Source: Branchiostoma lanceolatum (taxonomy: Eukaryota > Chordata > Leptocardii > Amphioxiformes > Branchiostomatidae). From it: 64,000 nt of DNA. The stretch covers positions 6,595,501 through 6,659,500 of the forward strand of contig NC_089723.1 of assembly GCF_035083965.1 (NCBI RefSeq), read 5' to 3'. Below, piece after piece: positions 22,375-32,649 of this stretch (position 1 is the stretch's first letter; every line of letters begins with the position of its first letter). The notes under the pieces were generated by a model. The model saw nothing but the letters and a program-made list of their open reading frames with translations. It did not search any database and was not told where the DNA came from. The translations under genes and the position numbers were made by a program.

Positions 22375-25065
22375 GTTACTTGGAGTGCATATAACATCCC
22401 TCCCCGCCCTTCGATAACAGATATCACAGGGCGGGGGACTTGGAGTGCATATAACATCCCTCCCTACCCTTCGATAACAGATATCACAGGGCGGGGGACT
22501 TGGAGTGCATACAACATCCCTCCCTACCCTTAGATAACAGATATCACAGGGCGGGGGATTTGGAGTGCATATAACATCCCTCCCCGCCCTTCGATAACAG
22601 ATATCACAGGGCGGGGGATTTGGAGTGCATATAACATCCCTCCCCGCCCTTCGATAACAGATATCAGAGGGCGGGGGACTTGGAGTGCATATAACATCCC
22701 TCTCCGCCCTTCGATAACAGATATCACAGGGCGGGGGACTTGGAGTGCATATAACATCCCTCCCCGCCCTTCGATAACAGATATCACAGGGCGGGGGAAT
22801 TGGAGTGCATATAACATCCCTCCCCGCCCTTCGATAACAGATATCACAGGGCGGGGGAATTGGAGTGCATATAACATCCCTCCCCGCCCTTCGATAACAG
22901 ATATCAGAGGGCGGGGGACTTGGACTGCATATAACATCCCTCCCCGCCCTTCGATAACAGATATCACAGGGCGGGGGACTTGGAGTGCATATAACATCCT
23001 CCCCTGCCCTTCGATAACAGATATCAGAGGGCGGGGGTCTTGGACTGCATATAACATCCCTCCCCGCCCTTCGATAACAGATATCACAGGGCGGGGGACT
23101 TGGAGTGCATATAACATCCCTCCCCGCCCTTCGATAACAGATATCACAGGGCGGGGGACTTGGAGTCCATATAACATCCTCCCCGCCCTTCGATAACAGA
23201 TATCACAGGGCGGGGGACTTGGAGTGCATATAACATCCCTCCCCGCCCTTCGATAACAGATATCAGAGGGCGGGGGACTTGGAGTGCATATAACATCCCT
23301 TCCCGACCTTCGATAACAGATATCACAGGGCGGGGGACTTGGAGTGCATATAACATCCCTCGCCGCCCTTCGATAACAGATATCACAGGGCAGGGGACTT
23401 GGAGTGCATATAACGTCCTCCCCTGCCCTTCGATAACAGATATCAGAGGGCGGGGGACTTGGAGTGCATATAACATCCCTCCCCGCCCTTCGATAACAGA
23501 TATCACAGGGCGGGGGACTTGGACTGCATATAACATCCCTCCCCGCCCTTCGATAACAGATATCACAGGGCGGGGGACTTGGAGTGCATATAACATCCTC
23601 CCCGCCCTTCGATAACAGATATCACAGGGCGGGGGACTTGGAGTGCATATAACATCCCTCCCTGTCCTTCGATAACAGATATCACAGGGCGGGGGACTTG
23701 GAGTGCATATAACATCCCTCCCCGCCCTTCGATAACAGATATCACAGGGCGGGGGACTTGGAGTGCATATAACATCCCTCCCCGCCCTTCGATAACAGAT
23801 ATCACAGGGCGGGGGACTTGGAGTGCATATAACATCCCTCCCCGCCCTTCGATAACAGATATCACAGGGCGGGGGACTTGGAGTGCATATAACATCCCTC
23901 CCCGCCCTTCGATAACAGATATCAGAGGGCGGGGGACTTGGACTGCATATAACATCCCTCCCCGCCCTTCGATAACAGATATCACAGGGCGGGGGACTTG
24001 GAGTGCATATAACATCCCTCCCCGCCCTTCGATAACAGATATCACAGGGCGGGGGACTTGGAGTGCATATAACGTCCTCCCCTGCCCTTCGATAACAGAT
24101 ATCAGAGGGCGGGGGACTTGGAGTGCATATAACATCCCTCCCCGCCCTTCGATAACAGATATCACAGGGCGGGGGACTTGGAGTGCATATAACATCCCTC
24201 CCCGCCCTTCGATAACAGATATCACAGGGCGGGGGACTTGGAGTGCATATAACATCCCTCCCCGCCCTTCGATAACAGATATCAGAGGGCGGGGGACTTG
24301 GAGTGCATATAACATCCCTCCCCGTCCTTCGATAACAGATATCACAGGGCGGGGGACTTGGAGTGCATATAACATCCCTCGCCGCCCTTCGATAACAGAT
24401 ATCACAGGGCGGGGGACTTGGAGTGCATATAACGTCCTCCCCTGCCCTTCGATAACAGATATCAGAGGGCGGGGGACTTGGAGTGCATATAACATCCCTC
24501 CCCACCCTTCGACAACAGATATCACAGCGCGGGGGACTTGGAGTGCATATAACATCCCTCCCCGCCCTTCGATAACAGATATCACAGGGCGGGGGACTTG
24601 GAGTGCATATAACATCCCTCCCCGCCCTTCGATAACAGATATCACAGGGCGGGGGACTTGGAGTGCATTTAACATCCATCCCCGCCCTTCGATAACAGAT
24701 ATCACAGGGCGGGGGAATTGGAGTGCATATAACATCCCTCCCCGCCCTTCGATAACAGATATCAGAGGGCGGGGGACTTGGACTGTATATAACATCCCTC
24801 CCCGCCCTTTGATAACAGATATCACAGGGCGGGGGACTTGGAGTGCGTATAACATCCCTTCCCACCCTTAGATAACAGATATCACAGGGCGGGGGACTTG
24901 GAGTGCATATAACATCCCTCCCCGCCCTTCGATAACAGATATCACAGGGCGGGGGACTTGGAGTGCATATAACATCCCTCCCCGCCCTTCGATAACAGAT
25001 ATCACAGGGCGGGGGACTTGGAGTGCATATAACATCCCTCCCCGCCCTTCGATAACAGATATCAC
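22375..25065. repeat. 60-bp satellite, about 45 units
   Basis: The unit reads GGAGTGCATATAACATCCCT, CCCCGCCCTTCGATAACAGA, TATCACAGGGCGGGGGACTT. Most units are exactly 60 bp; 59-bp variants lie near 23161 and 23581. Inside each unit CCCCGCCC and GGGCGGGG pair around a loop of about 19 bases holding GATAACAGATATC. Two diagnostic changes (CAGAGGG for CACAGGG; AACGTCCTCCCCTGCCC for AACATCCCTCCCCGCCC) recur together at multiples of 60 (22981, 23401, 24061, 24421), showing duplication of blocks of units. Long minus-strand open frames result from the period being divisible by three and are not read as genes. Confidence 0.95.
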
Positions 25066-25740
25066 CCCACCACTCTTAGATAACAGAGATAACTCAGGGC
25101 GGGGGAATCACTTTGCATATAAACCCAAATAAGCTAGAATAGTCACATGGTATATTGTGGTACCAATTGTCTGTCAGTCCTTTCCTGCAGTTAGTTACAT
25201 GTGCCTATGGGCAACAACTTACAATTGACTCATTATAACACACACACACAAGATAAGAAGCTATACAAGTGTACTCACAGTGTATACAGCCCACCCCAAC
25301 CCCCACCACCTACTGAGATCATGAGTTACAACTATGAATTTGTTTGTTAATACATGTCTGTTCATGGATTTACTATGAGGCAAATGGTTTTCCTCTATCT
25401 CATTTAATGTTAAATATTCTCATTAAGTCTTAGACCCTACTTTGATGAACTTTATATCTACAAAGAATAATCAAAAATAAAGAAAGTCTCCAAATCCATG
25501 TAGTATACACAAATGTTATGATCTAAATGTAACTGTTACCAAGCTGTTACTTATAACAAAGTTAATAGTTTCTGATCACAATAACTCATAAATACACAAT
25601 GTAAGACAAGCAAGAAAAAGGGGGACCAAGATGAAAACAGAAACTTTGAGGAAAACGTGAATCGAACCCAGGAGGAAGGTCCTGATCTTTAGTTTGACTG
25701 TCACAGTACAGATAAAGTTTCTTAAAAACCAGAAAGGTCA
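25066..25740. other. Spacer between satellite and promoter-like segment
   Basis: A/T-rich DNA without recognised coding sequence. Near 25650-25710 the minus strand has a tRNA 3'-half-like stretch (AAAGATC, then GGGTTCGATTC), too incomplete to call. Confidence 0.45.
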
Positions 25741-25744
25741 ATTT

Positions 25745-26129
25745 CTGACCTGCAGGTCAACATCCTATAGGTCATTACAATACTGTCCTATGATTGGTCT
25801 GTTGGATTACGCATGCGCATTGAGTGGGCGGCATTATTCAGAAAACCGTTGGTCCGGGCAGGTCCGGGGTCCACAGTAGAGATGAATACAGGGCGTTACG
25901 CGCCTCTCGGCGCTATAAATGGGTCCACCACAGTCTACATTGGTGGACCATCGATCTGGGAGAGGCTTATGAGTCGAGGAGGAATCTGGCTTAAACTCAA
26001 ACGTTCGGAAAACTATGGTGACTGACGTATCAGCGATGTGAGTTTGGTCGCCCCCCTCCCTCCTTGCACCGGACACGGCTGGCTGTGCATTTTATTTTGG
26101 ACTGCTCTAAGGCTCGCTGAGTACAAACA
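25745..26129 (+). promoter_or_regulatory. CpG-rich promoter-like region of the small spliced gene
   Basis: Base composition changes abruptly to CpG-rich. An inverted CCAAT box (ATTGG, 25793-25797), an NRF1-type core GCATGCGC (25811-25818) and a GC box GGGCGG (25826-25831) occur within 40 bp, followed by a GC-rich stretch leading to the start codon at 26130. These are typical of TATA-less housekeeping promoters. The start site is not determined. Confidence 0.5.
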
Positions 26130-27518
26130 ATGAGGTGAGAAAATAGACCTTGGTACACTTAAGAATGTTTTAGATAAAAAAATATGTTCAGTTACCTTGT
26201 CTTAGTTTTATTTATTGACATGTTATCGCCAGAAACACATGTCTTCAACTAACCTGCCCCCCTCCCCATGAGAAAATTTGTAAATTATTTTCAACTTGTT
26301 CATAATCAAATAGTACTTGGCATTAAACCTGGCACGAATGTCAGTTGACTTACTTGTTTGTACTTGTCAGTTGTGAACAGGTATTCGTGTCGGGTTTAAG
26401 ATACGAAACAGCAAACACTCGAGATATAGACTGATCATGAGATCTCCCCTAGCCTCAAATTTGCCCCTGATTGGGTCATATGGGGACAATATCTATGGGA
26501 TGAGATGAAAAAGAAATCACAAGACACAACAGAAGCAATAGTGTGACGTGATAGTTAGAAATTTCGAATGGTTATGTTTTCACTTCAGTTGAAGCTTTGG
26601 TCACCATATTATATTTCAAGTAGAACATTTACGCTACATGTACAAAATTTGAGGATGCTCAGGTTTTTTAAAAATCTATTTCATGGTTTCCTATTCTATA
26701 TACCAGTACAGCAGCAGTGGGTTCACCGTTATGAGGAGGATGGTTGGGAACAAAGCAAACAACTGCCAGAAGTTCAGCCGCTGAGTACCTCAAGTGCTGC
26801 GACAGGCTCCAAAGGTAAGACTACAGTCCTGCACGCTCATCAACATCATCATATTTGTCACACTTGAGTATATTGGGAGTCATGATTCTCCATAATCCAT
26901 TGTCCCTTGTTTGTTGCTAGCAGTTGTGATAGGATAAGATCGAGGCACAAATTTCATCCGTGAATATCTTAGTGTTGGAAGAAAGTTAAGCACTGTATAA
27001 CGAGGCACAATAGTTACGGTATACCTTTATACCATCTTCGGGATGAGGAGGCTCAGCCTGTGGTAACCCCGTCTCGAACGATACTCATGTGTTGTACTTC
27101 AGACTCTCCCAATGTTTATCCAGCCGTGTTTTGAACTCGTTGACTCTCTTAGAATCCACCACAGATTGTGGTAGTGCATTCCAGTCACTAACTACTCTAA
27201 CACTGAAGGACTGGCTCCTGAGCCTACTCCTGGCTAGGGGAACCTCGAGCTTATGACAAAATCATTTGACTTGTTTCTTAATCATGCATGTATTTTTTGT
27301 CACTTTCAACCATATACTAGTACAGGACGGATTTCCATGTAAATTGCTGTTCAATGATTTTTTTATTTTGTAGGAACCGGCTCATCACAAGAGGGACTCC
27401 AACCTCACCCAGGAAGTACATGTACAACATGCAGACACAGAAGAAGGCAGCGATGGACTCTGATGTAGATGAGAATGGGGAGAGGAAGGTTATACACGAG
27501 CAGTTCTACAGCACATAA
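26130..27518 (+). CDS. Small three-exon gene, 64-residue protein of unknown family
   Basis: Coding exons 26130-26134 (ATGAG, donor GTGAGA), 26770-26814 (acceptor CTGCCAG, donor GTAAGA) and 27374-27518 (acceptor TTTTGTAG, stop TAA). Phases agree across both introns and total 195 bases. The product begins MRSSAAEYLKCCDRLQRNRL, continues with TSPRKYMYNMQTQKKAAM and ends in an acidic stretch and HEQFYST. It is basic in the middle, with no signal peptide or membrane segment. A CpG-rich promoter-like region precedes it and AATAAA follows at 27596. Intron 2 holds a reverse CR1-like fragment. I do not recognise the protein. It lies wholly inside the CACTG-ended element, so it may be a captured host gene or an element gene. 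The exon model is mine; another acceptor (after TATACCAG, 26706) would give a different frame and an early stop. Confidence 0.5.
27000..27252 (-). pseudogene. CR1-like LINE, 3' end fragment
   Basis: The minus strand from 27252 to the TGA at 27087-27085 reads LARSRLRSQSFSVRVVSDWN, LPQSVVDSKRVNEFKTRLDK and HWESLKYNT. The (R)xxxFxxRxVxxWNxLPxxVVxxxxxxxFKxxLD pattern is the terminal block of CR1/L2-class LINE ORFs. About 85 bp of probable 3' UTR follows. It lies within intron 2 of the small spliced gene. Confidence 0.7.
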
Positions 27519-27595
27519 AACCAACCTGTGTTCAGAGTTTGGCCAGACCTCATATGTTTCCTTGCCTGAAACTCAATGTCTGTTTTTTTACCAAA

Positions 27596-27601
27596 AATAA
27601 A
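27596..27601 (+). promoter_or_regulatory. Polyadenylation signal AATAAA
   Basis: Canonical hexamer 78 bases after the stop codon of the 64-residue gene. Confidence 0.5.
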
Positions 27602-27999
27602 TTTCTATATCTGATGGATTAGGCTGCTTGACTCAGGGTGACTATCGCCTTCATAACCTCTGTAGAATATACAGCAACTTGTATGTCAGTCCAATTGCTC
27701 TATACAGCAGTGAATATACCCTGTCTGGCTGTGATTATGATGGTGATGATACATTATGTCCTCCACCCTGCCCCAAATGGATTACTTGTATCAAGGAGGT
27801 TGCTTGTATACATGTATCACTCCAATCTTGTTGTGAATACAGAAATGTTAAAATTTGAATGGCTGAATTTCCCAAACCTTTCTTTTATTATGAATGATGA
27901 TGAAGTATTGCTTGTATAAACATGTAACTAGTAGTACATGAGTCATGACACTGATACTGTTGGCAAAGTGAAGAACAGTGCAGACCCCACTGAATGTAA

Positions 28000-28260
28000 A
28001 AAAGGTAAAGCAGTCATCCTTGATTGATTGAGGTGAAGTATGATGCTATCTCAAGTAGTTAAAAAGTGGAAGTGCAATTCGGATTTGCTACACTCACATG
28101 TTTTGTCGACCACTACTCTTCTCGATAAGTGTGTTGAGTTCTTTTACGTGCAAAGGTTTGAGGCTTATTTCTGAGGCTCCTTCATACAGGGGGCCGCTGA
28201 CTTAACATCGCCATCCGAATTGACAAATACTATCCCTTTCAACACGTCCGATCTGGGTTT
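28000..28260 (+). repeat. Dispersed repeat D1 (GTAAAGCAGTCATCC), copy 1
   Basis: Contains GTAAAGCAGTCATCCTTGAT, GGTGAAGTATGATGC, ACTCTTCTCGATAAGTGTG and TTCTTTTACGTGCA. Copies occur at 43785-43990 (same strand) and 37840-38110 (reverse). It is probably a SINE-like or MITE-like dispersed family. Confidence 0.6.
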
Positions 28261-28749
28261 GACCCATTCAATTCTTTTACTTGTGTCATCGCGACTTCCT
28301 TGCAATGTTACTGTTTTCTTTGCATAGCTTTGCTAACTTTATCATACTGGCACATTTGTATTCCATAGATGACGTCATGTTAATATTGTAAACAACTACA
28401 ACAGTGATAACATTGTAAAAAATGTGCACAAAACCTATGATACATGTACATGTATCTATAGTTAAACCATTCTCGTATATAGTTTCCCAAAGGGTATGTT
28501 TGTCAGTGCAGAATGATAGAGACTGATATGTTAAGATTGTGTCTGATGATAAACCGAATAATGTATTGAGTGATAAATGTTGTTTGTAAGCATGTATCAC
28601 TATATATATATATGGTTTATGTGTGTTGTTGATACAAGCCAGTTAATCAGTGTATCTGTATAAACTGTCAATGTTGCTATGTTTATCCAATAAATATTGC
28701 TGAGTTTTGCCCCAAACCATGCGTTTGTGCGTCATACTCAATCATAATC

Positions 28750-29190
28750 CATGGTAAATGTGGGTAAAGGAGGGTAAATATCTCTTTTAGTAAAGGCATG
28801 TATACATCCTCTGTAAATATGGGTAAATTTAGCTATGAGAATATTTGGTAAGGTAAATCTCGGTAAATGCGCTTGATAAATGTGAGAAATGCTACGTACG
28901 GTAAATCTGGGTAAATGCACCGAATATATGCGAGAAATACTCCCTACGGTAAATCTCGGTAAATGCCCTGAATATATGAGAAATACTCGCTACGGTAAAT
29001 TTCGGTAAATGCATGATTTACACGACCTCGGTAAATGTGGGTAAATAAGGCAAACATTACCAGCTATACCTTGCGGGTAAATGCGGGGTATATTCGCACA
29101 TTTACCGATAGATAAATGCTGATAAATCTCTGGTAAATGTAACCTTTACACGGCTTTACATTACATTTACCATTGTGGTAAATTCCACTT
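28750..29190. repeat. Right subterminal GGTAAAT repeats
   Basis: About twenty copies of GGTAAAT or GGTAAA, often paired 10-12 bp apart (GGTAAATGTGGGTAAA). The left end carries the complement, as expected for the inverted ends of one element. Confidence 0.75.
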
Positions 29191-29201
29191 TTCGTGCAGT
29201 G

Positions 29202-29280
29202 CAGAGCGCACGGTCCTTGAGAGAAAGTTGTACTAACTACGACAAGCTAGTTACGCAATGATGTACCATACCATGAATCA
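29202..29280. repeat. Remainder of R2 unit and right CAG duplication
   Basis: CAG (29202-29204), then AGCGCACGGTCC, GTTGTACTAACTACGACAAG and CTAGTTACGCAATGATG. This is the second half of the unit broken by the transposon. Confidence 0.8.
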
Positions 29281-29344
29281 TTTCTACATCTGAAAAGCAG
29301 ACAAAACTGAAAGAAACTCTGTAAGTGTTATAAGTAACGGTAAG

Positions 29345-29577
29345 AATATAACTATGGTGGCATTATTATCTACATCATATTGTGATTGACGCCGTAACTC
29401 ATCGCCAATTTACTACCATTAGGAATATGCTGGTATGTTGATTTTCAAAATAGGCCTCTTCATTAATCATGTAGCACAAATAGATCGTGGGAAACACACA
29501 TTTCAAATCGATTTGTCAAGTCATTATTGCTCAATGGAGATGACAGATGGGATGAGGAAACAATGCTCATGACGTCC
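29345..29577 (-). repeat. Repeat R1, copy b (inverted relative to 19142-19375)
   Basis: CGATTTGTCAAGTCATTATT, GCTCAATGGAGATGACAGAT, GGGATGAG and AATGCTCATGACGTC, the reverse complement of copy a with scattered differences. Confidence 0.75.
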
Positions 29578-29629
29578 GTGAATAGTTTTACCAGGTTGGT
29601 AAGTCACTGAATAAAAAGACTCTTTTTTT

Positions 29630-30160
29630 TTATACAACCAAGAGATTTATTCAACGTCTGCGTCTATAAAAATTAGACAAAATTCAAAGGAAAATCTGGG
29701 AAACGCTAAGACCGTGAAATAATCAACATGTCTAGATATAGCCAACATTGTATTTTGAGTAGTCTCCTGTTACAAAAATTAAGTTCCAATTTGCATAATT
29801 TGCACTTCATTGTGCACATCTCTGCCCAAGCTACCTGCATATTAAATAACACAGAAATCTGTCGCTCCTTTGTTCAGTTATTCTCCTTGGAAGATTTTGA
29901 CAAAAACGCCAATGCAGTTCCAGTCTCACATACCAGGGGGGGCCAAAATCGACCTTGACCTTTGTTCTCCCAACACCTACCTACATACCAAATATCTTTA
30001 CAATCCATCCAGACATTCTTGAGTTATGCTGACTTCAAGAATACGGACAAACACACAAACACACACGCAAACACACACGCAAACACACACACAAACACGT
30101 TCAAAACAATATCTCCATGAAAAAGTCTCTATTTTTCATGGAGATATAAATCTCAGTCAA
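29630..30160 (-). repeat. GGTCAAGGTCGATTTTGG dispersed repeat, reverse copy
   Basis: Contains CAGGGGGGGCCAAAATCGAC with CTTGACC, an A/C-rich run of ACACACGCAAACACAC, then an inverted terminus ATCTCCATGAAAAAGTC and ATTTTTCATGGAGAT. The same ordered parts are found at 37190-37515 (reverse) and 44135-44500 and 54885-55500 (forward). Confidence 0.65.
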
Positions 30161-30244
30161 TGTCATTTGCCACATGTATGCCTCCTATAAACGCTTCTAC
30201 CATGTACTAACCGTGTAAATTATGTCTACGCCTGAAAAGAAGAC

Positions 30245-30490
30245 AAGATACAACGGAAACTCTGGGAAACGCCAAGTGATTCATATATGTATAATGTAAT
30301 GATTAAAACATAATTTCAAGGGTGGCTGATTTTCCCGTAATTGGAAAAACCGCATGACCATTGTAGCCAACGAATTTGTGGCAACTTTGCAAAAATCAAA
30401 AACTGTTCCTCATATTATCCTTACCATTCCCTCAATTATTGTCTAATTATGCATAGAAAAATAATCTGCATTTCATAAACGTTTTTATCT
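30245..30490 (+). repeat. Repeat R3, copy b
   Basis: AACTGTTCCTCATATTATCC, then TTACCATTCCCTCAATTATT and ATAATCTGCATTTCATAAAC, matching 21740-21990 in the same orientation. Confidence 0.65.
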
Positions 30491-30679
30491 ATGATTCTTA
30501 CCTTAATTGTGAATGGCCGTAATATGTACAGTATTGAATACATGTACACTATGGATTTTGAGTATGGATTATGACTAAGGTTTGTGTATATATTTGTATG
30601 TATGGTTTTGTGGAAAAGTTTTGTGTATGTATTTGCGTATATGTTATTTTACATGTATGTATTGATATTACGTATTATA

Positions 30680-30785
30680 TAATATGTGTTCAATGGCCCC
30701 GGCCCCACTGGAAAGTAGTGTCAAATACTACACTGAGGTGGGCCACCCTGGCTAAAGAAAACAGAATTAATTAAATAAATAGTAT
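30680..30785 (+). mobile_element. Possible LINE 3' tail
   Basis: CCCCGGCCCCACTGGAAAGT, then TACACTGAGGTGGGCCACCC and TGGCTAAAGAAAA, ending in ATTAATTAAATAAATAG. The 'ACTGxxAAGTG…GxxACCCTGGCTAAA' arrangement with an AATAAATA end resembles CR1/L2-type 3' tails. Weak. Confidence 0.35.
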
Positions 30786-31490
30786 CTGGTATTATGTAAA
30801 TTTCAGACTGATAAAGTGTGAGAGTTTTGTTTACCCTATTGGCAATTCAACTTGTTTTAATGCCTGTGGTTTTTCTGTGGTGGCATTGTGATTGAACACA
30901 GAATACAGGCCCCATTACGCCCCATTTTTCCACCATTACTAATTGAGTATCGTAGTCAAGAAATGGTTTATACTAAATAGAACACTGACAGCAAAGTTTC
31001 TTATGGGTGACCAAGATAGCTCCACGAGATCGTTTTATATTCATTGCTTTTGAAGGATTTATCATTGATTCTGTGGTTATAATTTTTGCCAAATAATTAA
31101 CATTTGACACGAAGAGCTTCCATTTCGTGCCGATTTGCTTGATAAAGGGTGCACATCTGTCGCTGTACCGACGGAGATATGAGCCGGGTGAACCAATCGT
31201 GACCTCTGTTGCTTTATGGGCCGTGAAGGGCATGGACGCTGCTGTTGTTTGAATAGAGGTTCTGCTAAAATCTCTTTCACCACATCCATGCACTGATAGT
31301 CCTGCAAAGGAAACGTGTCTTCGTGCCTCATAAACTCAACAAAACTGGAACACATTACAAGATTTGTGGGACATTAAAAACTATATCAAAATGAAGAATT
31401 ATCGACAAAACGTGGGAGAATGATAGAAATAAATGCTTTGTCAACGCAATTTAATTTAAAATATTGGTGGTAAATTTTTCTCCTCATAAT
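30786..31490. other. No gene firmly recognised
   Basis: A 92-codon minus-strand frame (31077-31355, with DYQCMDVVKEILAEPLF) has a coding-like composition but no family that I recognise and no supporting neighbours. Confidence 0.4.
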
Positions 31491-31494
31491 TGCT

Positions 31495-32215
31495 TACGTT
31501 GGTCTAAAGAAAAGCAGAGCAAATTAGGCTTTTGCAAATCCACGCCGTACCTTATTGTTTATCGATAAGCTTTTTCTGAATGGGACAAATACGATATCTA
31601 TACGGTTATGCTTTATAAGAAAATCTGTTATGACGTTAATCATCGACATCAATCGGAGTATAGAAAGAAATGGTTCAGCATCGCAATCTACGAAAAACAT
31701 TGGTGAAAATTTATTCATATTGCTATACTAATAAAAAGCAGAGAAAATACACACCGTTCCTTTTTGCTATTGATAAGATGGCATTTATCTGAAATGGGAC
31801 AGATACAATATATATACGGTTATGCTTTAGAAGAAATTCGTATAATTTGATGTTAATTAGACTGGCTTAATGTTCACGTTATTGGTCGAATGAAAAGCAG
31901 AGCAAATGAAGGTTTTGAAAATCCACACCGTTTTTTATTGCCTATTGATAAGATGGTATTTATCTGAAATGGGACAGATATGATATCTCTACGGTTATGG
32001 TTTTTAAGAAATTCGTATAATTTGATGTTAACAATACTGGTTTAATGTTTCCGTTGGTCTAATGAAAAGCAGAGCAAAATAGGGTTTTGCAAATCCGCAC
32101 CGTCCTTATTGCCTATTGATAAGATGACATTTATCTGGAATGTGATAGATACGATATCTCTACGGTTACGCTTTATAAGAAATTCGTATAATTTGATGTT
32201 AATAACACTGGCTTC
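31495..32215 (+). repeat. Tandem repeat, about four ~170-bp units
   Basis: Units share AATGAAAAGCAGAGCAAA (or close), TATTGATAAGATGGCATTTA, TCTGAAATGGGACAGATA, ATCTCTACGGTTATG and AAGAAATTCGTATAATTTG. They become more similar toward the right. Confidence 0.8.
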
Positions 32216-32539
32216 ATACGATCATGTCGTAAAATTAATGACCCCTACTCACCTTTCTCTCGTGTGCCCTTGAAACATGTGGAAAGGCGCAACAAGCCCA
32301 ATGGGGATTCTTTGCTAATGGGGAAGGGAGCAGTGGGGAATATGTGAAGGACAGCAATAAAACTAGCCAATTATGAGATAACGAGACGTTATAAAGGATG
32401 GGACAACTTGATATATAGCGAAACTTATTTGATTATTCTATTTAGTGTCAAGCATGTCTGGCTGCATCCGTACGATTCCACTTTCTGATAGGAGTATATG
32501 ACATACGTATAGTGTTGGAAAACGCCGAACAGATAGTAG

Positions 32540-32645
32540 CATTACGCCAAAAATAGTCACTCAAGCAACTGGATAAAATTTTGAAACAGACGTTTCAGAC
32601 AGCATCCGCTATCTTTCGTCAGTGACTAAGAAAAGATTTGGCAGA
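32540..32645 (-). mobile_element. Penelope-like element tail fragment
   Basis: The minus strand reads TCACTGACGAAAGATAGCGG, ATGCTGTCTGAAACGTCTG and CCAGTTGCTTGAGTGAC. A related tail (GACAGCGGGTGCTGTCAG, AGTTGCTTGAG) is at 63045-63135. GACGAAAGA…GAAACGTCT tails are common downstream of Penelope-like ORFs. Confidence 0.4.
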
Positions 32646-32649
32646 ACCA

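Larger units (their letters stand above)
22211..29201. mobile_element. CACTA/EnSpm-like transposon, 6991 bp, no transposase seen
   Basis: The left end is CACTGCACGAAAAGTGGG plus ATTTACCA. The right end, on the other strand, is CACTGCACGAAAAGTGGA plus ATTTACCA: 25 of 26 positions match. A 3-bp duplication CAG flanks it. CACT(A/G) termini, 3-bp duplications and repeats just inside the ends (here GGTAAAT/ATTTACC) are the hallmarks of CACTA elements; that family assignment is inference. The interior carries the 60-bp satellite, a promoter-like segment, a small spliced gene, a CR1-like fragment and a dispersed repeat. No conserved transposase frame was found, so the element is probably non-autonomous. 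Confidence 0.7.

Noticed and set aside
22530-25065. Very long minus-strand open frames (215, 573 and 430 codons) with repeated PSPPPCDICYRR or LQVPRPVISVIEGRGG peptides
   Set aside because: They are translations of the 60-bp satellite. The period is a multiple of three and the unit lacks stops in more than one frame, so two frames stay open at once; 59-bp units shift the frame, and there is no sign of codon-level constraint.
22375-25065. CRISPR array
   Set aside because: Units are contiguous with no unique spacers, and the context is an animal genome.
25650-25715. tRNA-like 3' half on the minus strand (AAAGATC, GGGTTCGATTC)
   Set aside because: The D-arm and acceptor stem are absent, so it is not a gene; too short to assign to a SINE.
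26568-26867. 99-codon plus-strand frame overlapping exon 2 of the small spliced gene
   Set aside because: It has no matching phase into exon 3 that gives a sensible product; the other frame joins cleanly through both introns.
28738-28920. 60-codon minus-strand frame rich in IYQAHLPRFT-like repeats
   Set aside because: It is a translation of the GGTAAAT subterminal repeats.
31077-31355. 92-codon minus-strand frame considered as a piggyBac-like C terminus
   Set aside because: The Cys/His spacing expected of that domain is absent and no transposase core lies upstream.
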